A stretch of 11,244 nt of DNA from Pseudomonadota bacterium (lineage in GTDB: Bacteria > Pseudomonadota > Alphaproteobacteria > Sphingomonadales > Sphingomonadaceae): positions 1 to 11,244 of the forward strand of contig JAEZCZ010000087.1 of NCBI GenBank assembly GCA_023433305.1, in the 5' to 3' direction. The translations under genes were made by a program, and so were the position numbers. Below are positions 5,705 to 11,244 of this stretch, piece by piece (the stretch's first letter is position 1; the number at the start of each line of letters is the position of its first letter). The notes beneath the pieces are model-generated. The model was not told the DNA's origin. It worked only from the letters and a program-made list of their open reading frames with translations, and ran no database searches.

Positions 5705-6790
5705 CTAAGGCCGCACTTGCACCGGCACCTCGGTCCGTTCCCCCGAGCGCTGCACCGTCAGGGTCACCCGCGCGCCCGCTTCGGTGAGACCGATCGCGTT
5801 GCGGAGCGCCACCGCGGTGGGCGTGGGCTCGCCGTCGACTGCCACCACGATGTCGCCCGGCCGCAGCCCGGCCGCCGCCGCCGACGAGCCCGGTCCGACC
5901 TGGGCGATCAGCGCACCTTCCGCCGGAGGCTCCGCGCCGCCCGGCGGGGGCAAGGTTTCGGTAATCGCCACGCCGATCGCGCCGCGTCGCACTTCGCCGT
6001 GCTCGAGAATCTGTTCGACGACGAAACGGACAGTTTCCGATGGCACCGCGAAACCGATTCCCACGTTCGCGCCCGGGCCGAAGATGGCGCTGTTGATGCC
6101 GATCACGCTTCCGTCGAGCGCCAGCAGCGGGCCGCCCGAATTGCCCGGATTGATCGGGGCGTCGGTCTGGATGTAGCTCTCGAACCCGTCAGGGCTGAGC
6201 CCGCGGTTGAGGGCGCTGACGATCCCGGCGGTGACCGTCTGGCCGAGCTGGAACGGGTTGCCGATCGCCACGACGAAGTCGCCGACCTGTAGCCGGTCCG
6301 AATCTCCGAGCGAAAGCTCTGGCAGGTCGGAGCCGCGGATCCGCAGGACGGCGATGTCCGTGGCGGGATCGGTGCCGACCAGCTCGGCGCGGAACCGGCG
6401 GCGGTCCGTCAGGGCGACCTCGATCTGGCGCGCGCCCTCGACGACGTGGTTGTTGGTGAGGACGATACCGCGAGCCCCGTCCACGATCACGCCGGACCCG
6501 GCCGCCAGCACGGGGTCGAGCGCCGTATCGGGGACGCCGAAGAAGCGGCGGAAATAGGGGTCTTGGAGCAGCGGGTTCTGCTCGGCGGGCGAAGCCTGCA
6601 CGACCGCAATGTTGACGACCGCCGGGGCGGCCCGCTCCACTAGGGGCGCCAGGGTTTCCTCATGAAGCGGTTCGACATCGAGGGGCGCGGCGGTCCCATC
6701 GCCGGTTTGGTCATTCTGACGACAGGCGCCGGCAAGCAGCAGCAGTACGAGGAGCGCTCCCGAACCGAGCTTTCGATAGACCCCGCGCAT
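5705..6790 (-). CDS. HtrA/Deg-family periplasmic serine protease with one PDZ domain
   Basis: Envelope quality-control protease of the trypsin-like S1C family. Starting at the ATG at 6790-6788 (GGGAG about 6 nt upstream) the product has 361 aa. An N-terminal hydrophobic segment (residues about 9-22) follows basic residues and ends LLLAGAC with C23. That could be a lipobox, but Ala at -3 is atypical, so a cleaved signal peptide or membrane anchor is equally possible. The catalytic triad is H115 (TNNHVVEG), D145 (DPATDIAVL) and S218 (INPGNSGGPLL). The short LA-like loop contains NPLLQDPYFRRFFG. One C-terminal PDZ domain spans about 270-358 (AAAAGLRPGDIVVAVDG). A single PDZ resembles DegS or MucD-short types more than two-PDZ DegP. 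A start at 6856 is unlikely because it would lie upstream of the predicted transcription start. The gene is divergent from the bPH-domain genes. Confidence 0.93.
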   Translation of the reverse strand: MRGVYRKLGSGALLVLLLLAGACRQNDQTGDGTAAPLDVEPLHEETLAPLVERAAPAVVNIAVVQASPAEQNPLLQDPYFRRFFGVPDTALDPVLAAGSGVIVDGARGIVLTNNHVVEGARQIEVALTDRRRFRAELVGTDPATDIAVLRIRGSDLPELSLGDSDRLQVGDFVVAIGNPFQLGQTVTAGIVSALNRGLSPDGFESYIQTDAPINPGNSGGPLLALDGSVIGINSAIFGPGANVGIGFAVPSETVRFVVEQILEHGEVRRGAIGVAITETLPPPGGAEPPAEGALIAQVGPGSSAAAAGLRPGDIVVAVDGEPTPTAVALRNAIGLTEAGARVTLTVQRSGERTEVPVQVRP

Positions 6791-6918
6791 TCTCGTCTCC
6801 CGGAAGTTTCCCGCTGCCTCGAAAACAAGGCGTTGCCCCGCTCGTTCCTTCCACACACACGAGGAATCGCCGCAGCAAATCCTTGCCTTCGCCCGGTGTA
6901 TTGTCCATCTAGGGCACC
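6791..6918. promoter_or_regulatory. Divergent control region between protease and bPH genes
   Basis: These 128 bp serve both the minus-strand protease and the plus-strand bPH operon. The EcfG-like element lies towards the protease. For the plus direction I see only a poor candidate (TTGCCT at 6883-6888 with no good -10 at 17 nt) and a short AGGG at 6911-6914 just before the ATG at 6919. No strong operator palindrome was found. Confidence 0.4.
6821..6848 (-). promoter_or_regulatory. Putative EcfG (general stress response) promoter of the HtrA protease
   Basis: On the minus strand GGAAC (6848-6844) is followed by 17 nt and GTTTTC (6826-6821). The known alphaproteobacterial EcfG consensus is GGAAC, 16-17 nt, then (C)GTT. 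The spacing fits; the base before GTT is T rather than C. Transcription would start near 6817, leaving a leader of about 27 nt that carries the GGGAG ribosome-binding site. EcfG is the sigma factor freed through the PhyR-NepR partner switch during envelope, osmotic or starvation stress, which suits a protease. Confidence 0.55.
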
Positions 6919-7383
6919 ATGGATGGGGAAGAGCTCACACCGCTGCATCCCAACTACGTCAAGGTCGTGCGTCTCGGCACGCTGTTGCTCGTGCTGCCTT
7001 TCGTCGTCTTCGCGCTGATCCTCGAGTTTGCAGGGGAGTTGCCGCGGGGCGCCTTCCTGGCACCGGTCCTGCTCGTTGCCCTCTATCTCATCGTCCGCAC
7101 GCCGCTGAGGCGCTACCAAGCTCGGGGCTACCAGATGGGGGTGGACCGGCTGCGTGTGGTGCGGGGGCTGATCTTCCGCTCGGATACCGTCGTTCCGTTC
7201 GGGCGGGTGCAGCATATCGACGTCCACCAGGGCCCACTCGAACGCGGCTATGGGCTTTCCACGCTGGTCCTGCATACGGCGGGCAACCACAACGCTTCGG
7301 TTTCGCTTCCAGGCCTCGGCCGTGACGACGCCATGGCGATGCGCGAGGAGATCCGCGCCCACGTCAAGCGCGAGACGATGTGA
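6919..7383 (+). CDS. YdbS-like membrane protein with a bacterial PH (bPH_2) domain
   Basis: The 154-aa protein has two hydrophobic segments (about residues 17-39 and 43-60), then a cytosolic bacterial pleckstrin-homology-like domain (about 68-146). That domain includes VDRLRVVRGLIFRSDTVVPF and the repeated-family pattern GRVQHIDVHQGPLERGYGLS, with the HTAGNHNASVSLPGL strand. The ATG at 6919 is weakly supported by AGGG 4 nt upstream, but the TPLHPNYVKVVRL N-terminus matches the family. It overlaps the next gene, so the pair probably forms one membrane complex. In Bacillus subtilis the homologous YdbS/YdbT pair belongs to the SigW envelope-stress regulon and has been linked to bacteriocin resistance. 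Carrying that role over to this organism is inference. Confidence 0.85.
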   Translation: MDGEELTPLHPNYVKVVRLGTLLLVLPFVVFALILEFAGELPRGAFLAPVLLVALYLIVRTPLRRYQARGYQMGVDRLRVVRGLIFRSDTVVPFGRVQHIDVHQGPLERGYGLSTLVLHTAGNHNASVSLPGLGRDDAMAMREEIRAHVKRETM

Positions 7384-8915
7384 GCGAACCGGCGGGCAGC
7401 ACGCCCGAGGAATGGCGGCGAACCAGCCCGCTCGGCTACGTCGTCAGCGCCATCATGAACCTGCGCAATTTGCTGCTGCCGCTCGCGGCGGCGCTGTTCG
7501 GGACGCAAGGCTGGCGGGGAGGGGTAATCTACGTCCTTCCCGCGGCCGTCGCGGCTCTCGCGCTGACTTTCCTGTTCAGCTGGATCGCCTGGCGCCACTT
7601 CCGATACCGTGTCGGTGATAGCGACATCCGCGTCGAGCGCGGGCTGATAAGCCGCACCGCGCGCTCGGTGCCCTACGAACGGATCCAGGACGTCAGCCTC
7701 GAGCAGGGGCTCGTCCCGCGGCTGTTCGGGATGGTCCAAGTCAAGTTCGAAACCGGCGCGGGCGGCAAGGACGAGCTCAAGATCCAGTACGTCAGCGAAG
7801 CCGAGGGCGCCGCGCTGCGCGAGACGGTGCGGGCGCACAAGAGCGGCCAAACGCCTCTTGCAGAGGTTGGCGAGGCGACGGTCGAGGAGCCCGCCCGGGT
7901 CCTTTTCGCGATGGACAATCGGCGGCTGGTGACTTTCGGGCTGTTCGAGTTCTCGCTCGTGGTCTTCGCGGTGCTGGGCGGCGTCACGCAGCAGTTCGAC
8001 TTCATGCTTCCGTTCGAGATGTGGGATTTGCGCGCCTGGATGGACCTGCTCGCCGGGCCCGGCCACTGGCTGCAGGCGCTCGGATTCGCGGCGCAGGCGA
8101 TCGGTGCGGCGATTGCGCTTGCTGCACTGGCGCTCGTCGGCCTGGTGACGGGGCTGGGGCGGACGGTCCTGCGCGATTACGGCTTCAAGCTCGAGGAAAC
8201 CCCCAAGGGCCTACGCCGGAGGCGCGGCCTGCTGACGCGCACCGACGTGGTCATGCCGATCCACCGCGTGCAGGCGCTCAAGGTCACCACGGGCATTCTC
8301 CGTCGGCGGTTCGGCTGGCATGGCCTCAGCGTGGTCAGCCTGTCGCAGGACGCCAAGGCGGGAAATCACGTGATCGTGCCCTTTGCCCGAATGGACCAGA
8401 TCGCGCCCGTCGTGGCCGTCACCGGATTCGATCTGCCCCCCGCCGACGCGAATTGGCGGCGGCCCAGCGCCCGCTATCACTTCGATGCGGCAATGCTCTC
8501 GGCGACTCCGCTCGCCCTCGCGGCCGTGGCGGTGCCGATCGTGAACGCATGGCTCGGGCGCCCGCTGGGTCTGCCCTGGCTCGTATCGGCTGGCCTCGTC
8601 GTGCTGGCAGCGGTCCTCGCCGGGCGAGAAGTCTTCCTCTGGCGCCATGATCGCCATACCCTTGATGGTCGCCACATCTATGCCCGCAGCGGCTGGCTTG
8701 CGCCGCGGCTCGCCATTGCCTCGCGGGTCAAGCTCCAGTCGGTCGAGATCGCCCAAGGGCCCCTGGGGCGGCGGCGCGGTTACGCCGACGTCAAGTTCGG
8801 CATCGCCGGGGGCACACTGGAGATCGCGGGCATTCCGGTCGACGATGCCCGCGCGCTTCGCCGGGCGGTCCTGAACAGCATCGCCTCGGTCGATTTCTCG
8901 CGTCTTCCCGGCTGA
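7380..8915 (+). CDS. YdbT-like membrane protein with three bacterial PH domains
   Basis: The 511-aa product starts at the GTG at 7380-7382, overlapping the preceding stop by 4 nt (GTGA). It alternates membrane pairs and bPH_2 modules. Hydrophobic segments are at about 25-42 and 49-71, then PH module 1 (about 76-155, DIRVERGLISRTARSVPYER). Segments at about 181-200 and 222-250 precede module 2 (about 258-345, LRRRRGLLTRTDVVMPIHRV). Segments at about 360-380 and 388-411 precede module 3 (about 417-500, IYARSGWLAPRLAIASRVKL). Each module repeats the same pattern of a basic strand, an R(V/I)Q or KLQ position, and a G-L/G-x-R turn, so the gene arose by internal triplication. The function is unproven in Gram-negatives; an envelope-stress or membrane-associated scaffold role is likely. 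It ends 1 bp from the convergent acetyltransferase gene. Confidence 0.88.
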   Translation: MSEPAGSTPEEWRRTSPLGYVVSAIMNLRNLLLPLAAALFGTQGWRGGVIYVLPAAVAALALTFLFSWIAWRHFRYRVGDSDIRVERGLISRTARSVPYERIQDVSLEQGLVPRLFGMVQVKFETGAGGKDELKIQYVSEAEGAALRETVRAHKSGQTPLAEVGEATVEEPARVLFAMDNRRLVTFGLFEFSLVVFAVLGGVTQQFDFMLPFEMWDLRAWMDLLAGPGHWLQALGFAAQAIGAAIALAALALVGLVTGLGRTVLRDYGFKLEETPKGLRRRRGLLTRTDVVMPIHRVQALKVTTGILRRRFGWHGLSVVSLSQDAKAGNHVIVPFARMDQIAPVVAVTGFDLPPADANWRRPSARYHFDAAMLSATPLALAAVAVPIVNAWLGRPLGLPWLVSAGLVVLAAVLAGREVFLWRHDRHTLDGRHIYARSGWLAPRLAIASRVKLQSVEIAQGPLGRRRGYADVKFGIAGGTLEIAGIPVDDARALRRAVLNSIASVDFSRLPG

Positions 8916-8916
8916 C

Positions 8917-9222
8917 TCAGCTGTCCGGTTCGGCGAGCAGGTCGCTCCATTCGGGGTGGCGTCGGAACTGTGCGGCGACGTAGCTGCACTGCGGGACGAT
9001 CTTGAAGCCCTCTCTACGCGCGTCGGCCACCAGGGCTTCGACAAGTTGTTGCGCGACTCCGCCTCCGCGCATCTCGGGCGGCACGAACGTATGGTCGGCG
9101 ATGCGCAGTGGGCCGAGCGCGCGCCAGGTCAGTTCGGCGGGGCGGCCTGCCCCGGGCAGTTCGGCCCGATAGGCGCCGTGCGTCGTCTGGTCGTAGTGAG
9201 TGATCGCGATCGTATCGGGCAT
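8917..9222 (-). CDS. Small GNAT-family N-acetyltransferase (Acetyltransf_CG / YjdJ type)
   Basis: The 101-aa protein is a compact GNAT domain. The acetyl-CoA pyrophosphate-binding loop is visible in VPPEMRGGGVAQQLVEALV (residues about 47-65). The C-terminal signature of this short subfamily, PQCSYVAAQFRRHPEWSDLL, includes the conserved C79. The N-terminal half (ITHYDQTTHGAYRAEL and LTWRALGPLRIADHTFVPPE) matches the typical beta strands. The start at the ATG 9222-9220 has AAGGAG 10 nt upstream. An in-frame opening to 9330 would intrude into the divergent aldolase gene and has no ribosome site. The substrate is unknown for the subfamily. It faces the bPH operon tail-to-tail with a 1-bp gap and shares a 41-bp divergent region with the aldolase gene. 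Confidence 0.88.
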   Translation of the reverse strand: MPDTIAITHYDQTTHGAYRAELPGAGRPAELTWRALGPLRIADHTFVPPEMRGGGVAQQLVEALVADARREGFKIVPQCSYVAAQFRRHPEWSDLLAEPDS

Positions 9223-9263
9223 GGCCAAATGTCTCCTTCTTGCACCCAACCCGCGGTCGAGCC

Positions 9264-10271
9264 ATGGCGTTCCGCATGCAATTCCTGTCCGACAACGCGG
9301 CGACGGTCCATCCGCAGGTGTGGCAGGCATTGCAGCGGGCCGACGCCGCGGACACGCCCTACGATACCGACGCGACGAGCCGCCGCCTCGACGAGGCCTT
9401 CTCTTCGCTTTTCGGGCGTGACGTCTCGGCGTTGTGGGTCGCCACGGGGACGGCCGCCAACTGCCTGGCGCTCTCCACGATGGTGCCGCCGCACGGCGCG
9501 GTGCTGTGTCATCGCGAAGCGCACATCGAAATGGACGAAGGCGGCGCGCCCGGGTTCTATCTCCACGGGGCCAAGCTGGTGCTGGCCGAGGGCGAAGGCG
9601 CCAAGCTTTCGCCCGCGACGATCGCGGCGGCGCTCGATGCGATTCGCGACGACGTGCACCAGGTTCAAGTTCACGCGCTGTCGCTGACGCAGGCGAGCGA
9701 ATACGGCTGCACTTATCGGGCCGGCGAATTGGCGGCGATTTGCGCGCTGGCGCGCGAGCGGGGCCTCAAGGTGCAGATGGACGGAGCGCGGTTCGCCAAC
9801 GCCGCCACCTTCCTCGGCTGCGCCCCGGCCGAAGCTTGCGGCGATATCGACGGGTTGAGCTTCGGTTGCGTCAAGAACGGCGCCATGAACGCAGAGGCGA
9901 TCGTGTTCTTCGATCCCGCCCTGGCTGATGTCGCGCGTTATCGCCGCAAGCGGGCGGGGCACCTGCAATCGAAAGGCCGTTTCCTCGCGGCGCAGGTTCT
10001 CGCGATGCTGGAGGGTGACCTTTGGCTGGTCAATGCGCGGGCGGCTAACGCTGCGGCGGCGGAGATTGCAGGCGCGGCCGGCGAGCGCTTGCTTCATCCG
10101 ACCGAAGCGAACGAAGTGTTCCTGCGCTGCACGGCCGAGGAGCGGGCCGAGTTGCGCTCCCAAGGTTTCGGCTTCTACGATTGGGGGCCTGAGGCCGCAC
10201 GGTTCGTCACGGCGTGGGACACGCGGGACGAGGATGCACGCGCCCTCGCGCGCGCGATCGGCAGCCTGTGA
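9264..10271 (+). CDS. ltaE: Low-specificity L-threonine aldolase (PLP-dependent)
   Basis: Fold-type I PLP enzyme of the beta-eliminating lyase/threonine aldolase family. It cleaves L-threonine and L-allo-threonine to glycine and acetaldehyde, and may take other beta-hydroxy amino acids. From the ATG at 9264 it has 335 aa, a normal length. Motifs are FLSDNAATVHP near the N-terminus, WVATGTAANCLAL (PLP phosphate region), CHREAHIEMDEGGAP, QMDGARFANA with D173 and R176, and LSFGCVKNGAMNAEAIVF with the Schiff-base lysine K204. The lysine motif reads GCVKNG where many relatives have GGTKNG. An alternative start at the ATG 9276 (MQFLSDN) fits the family equally well. Neither has a convincing ribosome site, and the TTG at 9240 is less likely. 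It overlaps the downstream transporter gene by 4 nt. Confidence 0.92.
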   Translation: MAFRMQFLSDNAATVHPQVWQALQRADAADTPYDTDATSRRLDEAFSSLFGRDVSALWVATGTAANCLALSTMVPPHGAVLCHREAHIEMDEGGAPGFYLHGAKLVLAEGEGAKLSPATIAAALDAIRDDVHQVQVHALSLTQASEYGCTYRAGELAAICALARERGLKVQMDGARFANAATFLGCAPAEACGDIDGLSFGCVKNGAMNAEAIVFFDPALADVARYRRKRAGHLQSKGRFLAAQVLAMLEGDLWLVNARAANAAAAEIAGAAGERLLHPTEANEVFLRCTAEERAELRSQGFGFYDWGPEAARFVTAWDTRDEDARALARAIGSL

Positions 10272-11179
10272 GGGAAGCCCCGCCGCCTCACGCGCTGCTT
10301 CGGCCGCGCATTGCACTGCCGTTCCTCCTGATCGCGGCGATCTGGGGATCGACCTGGTTCATTATCATCGGCCAGATCGACGGCGTTCCTCCAGCCTGGT
10401 CCGTCGCTTGGCGTTTCGTTCTGGCGAGCGTCGGGATGTTCGCCCTCGCGTTCGCGGCGGGGAACACGTTGGCGATGCCGAGGAACGCGCATCTCCTCGC
10501 CGTCGTCATCGGGTTCTTCCAGTTCTGCGGCAACTACAACCTCGTCTACCAGGCCGAGCTGCACCTGACTTCGGGCATCGTTGCGGTGATGATCGGTCTG
10601 ATGATCGTGCCTAACGCGGTTCTGGCGCGGATCGTGCTGGGTCAGCGGATTACGCCCAGATTCGTGATCGGCAGCGCGATTGCCATCGCCGGAATTGCGC
10701 TTCTCTTGATCAACGAGGCCGGCGGCGCTCGCGTGGGCGGCAACGTGGGGCTCGGCATCTGGCTGGCAGCGGGAGCGATGTTAGCGGCGTCGATTTCCAA
10801 CGTGATCCAGGCCGGAAATACCGGCCGACAGGTGCCGCTGATGACGCTGGTCGCTTGGTCGATGCTCTACGGCACCGTGATCGATGTCCTTTTCGCCGCC
10901 GTCGTCGCCGGTCCGCCGGTCCTTCCTACCGACGGCCAGTACTGGCTCGGGACCGCCTATCTCGCCTTTGCCGGCTCGGTGGTCACGTTCCCACTCTACT
11001 ACCGCCTGATCCGCGAGATCGGCGCCGGGCGTGCGGCCTATCACAACGTGCTGGTGGTCATCGTCGCCATGGTGATTTCGACGCTGTTCGAGGATTATCG
11101 CTGGACGGAGCTGGCGGCCGTCGGGAGCGTGCTGTCGCTGGTCGGGTTGCTGATCGCGCTCAGGGCCAAGTCGCTCTGA
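10268..11179 (+). CDS. EamA/DMT-superfamily membrane transporter
   Basis: The 303-aa inner-membrane protein has about ten hydrophobic helices arranged as two EamA repeats. The first repeat begins FLLIAAIWGSTWFIIIGQ, the classic EamA opening (IWGSTW), and continues through YQAELHLTSGIVAVMIGL and GSAIAIAGIALLLIN. The second includes AGAMLAASISNVIQAG and ends LAFAGSVVTFPLYYRLIRE and SVLSLVGLLIALRAK. Members export amino acids, metabolites or drugs (for example RhtA exports threonine and homoserine); the substrate here is unknown. The GTG start (10268-10270) overlaps the aldolase stop as GTGA and gives the standard length. The in-frame GTG at 10214 would add 18 residues inside ltaE that lack family character. 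No Shine-Dalgarno is visible, so expression probably depends on coupling to the aldolase. Confidence 0.93.
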   Translation: MREAPPPHALLRPRIALPFLLIAAIWGSTWFIIIGQIDGVPPAWSVAWRFVLASVGMFALAFAAGNTLAMPRNAHLLAVVIGFFQFCGNYNLVYQAELHLTSGIVAVMIGLMIVPNAVLARIVLGQRITPRFVIGSAIAIAGIALLLINEAGGARVGGNVGLGIWLAAGAMLAASISNVIQAGNTGRQVPLMTLVAWSMLYGTVIDVLFAAVVAGPPVLPTDGQYWLGTAYLAFAGSVVTFPLYYRLIREIGAGRAAYHNVLVVIVAMVISTLFEDYRWTELAAVGSVLSLVGLLIALRAKSL

Positions 11180-11244
11180 GAACGGCGGCCAATCCTTCGC
11201 GATAGGGTGGGAACGACGGGCGCCAGCCGAGCACCCGCCGGGCC
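11160..11244 (-). CDS. C-terminus of a probable NAD-dependent epimerase/dehydratase (partial)
   Basis: The minus-strand frame from the right edge reads ARRVLGWRPSFPPYREGLAA, then seven further residues ending ATWP and TGA at 11162-11160. The pattern of a helix followed by LGWRPxFPxYREGL is typical of the tail of extended short-chain dehydrogenases (NAD-dependent epimerase/dehydratase), where a basic helix precedes GW(R/K)P. Only 27 residues are visible, so the call rests on this tail alone. The gene converges on the EamA transporter gene and overlaps its last 20 bp. Confidence 0.6.
   Translation of the reverse strand, partial: ARRVLGWRPSFPPYREGLAAVLRATWP

Noticed and set aside
5700..5713. 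CGGCC-CTAA-GGCCG hairpin between tRNA-Thr and the protease as a terminator
   Set aside because: The stem is only 5 bp and no T run follows in either direction. It may be chance at the GGCCGGCC sequence.
6791..6856. Longer protease start at 6856
   Set aside because: It adds residues in front of a well-formed signal sequence, and the codons overlap the EcfG-like promoter that would start transcription downstream of them.
9129..10316. 395-codon minus-strand open frame across ltaE
   Set aside because: It is antisense to a well-motifed PLP enzyme, and the translation is low-complexity Arg/Gly/His with no recognisable fold. The same applies to the plus-strand frame 3108-4202 over purK.
1..11244. 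CRISPR arrays, insertion sequences, integrases, phage or defence genes
   Set aside because: No repeated spacer-like units, transposase motifs or terminal inverted repeats were seen. All substantial stretches are explained by housekeeping or envelope genes.

Overview
This is a GC-rich piece of an alphaproteobacterial chromosome. Gene order, protein wording and the GC-rich palindromic repeats suggest a sphingomonad (Sphingomonas, Novosphingobium or Erythrobacter type); that assignment is inference from recall, not a search. Coding density is very high, and the longest stretches without a gene are only 126-128 bp. I see no insertion sequence, phage gene, CRISPR array or toxin-antitoxin pair, so this looks like core chromosome.

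Left block (1-5511, all minus strand). In transcription order it reads: a 47-residue charged protein, gpmA (phosphoglycerate mutase), purE and purK (AIR carboxylation in purine synthesis), folA (dihydrofolate reductase), ribF (riboflavin kinase/FAD synthetase), and ileS (isoleucyl-tRNA synthetase, running off the left edge). From gpmA to ribF the genes touch or nearly touch (gaps of 1 and 7 nt, overlaps of 1 and 4 nt), so they probably form one translationally coupled operon. ileS follows after 126 nt. Near the left edge ileS carries two GC-rich palindromes inside its reading frame.

Middle. A tRNA-Thr(GGT) gene on the plus strand (5599-5673) diverges from the 47-aa gene. The 87 bp between them hold a perfect 12-bp inverted repeat centred on the point where the two possible -35 boxes abut. 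Converging on the tRNA is an HtrA/Deg-type serine protease with one PDZ domain (5705-6790, minus), preceded by a good match to the alphaproteobacterial EcfG general-stress promoter.

Right block. Divergent from the protease, two overlapping genes encode membrane proteins with bacterial PH domains (YdbS-like, then YdbT-like with three PH modules). A 101-aa GNAT acetyltransferase converges on them with a 1-bp gap. Divergent from the acetyltransferase, a PLP-dependent low-specificity threonine aldolase overlaps an EamA/DMT-family transporter by 4 nt. The last 85 bp hold the C-terminus of a minus-strand protein, probably an NAD-dependent epimerase/dehydratase, overlapping the transporter tail by 20 bp.

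No wholly new multi-gene system is evident. The observations most worth checking are the in-frame palindromes in ileS, the mirror-symmetric promoter region at tRNA-Thr, and the EcfG-like promoter of the protease.
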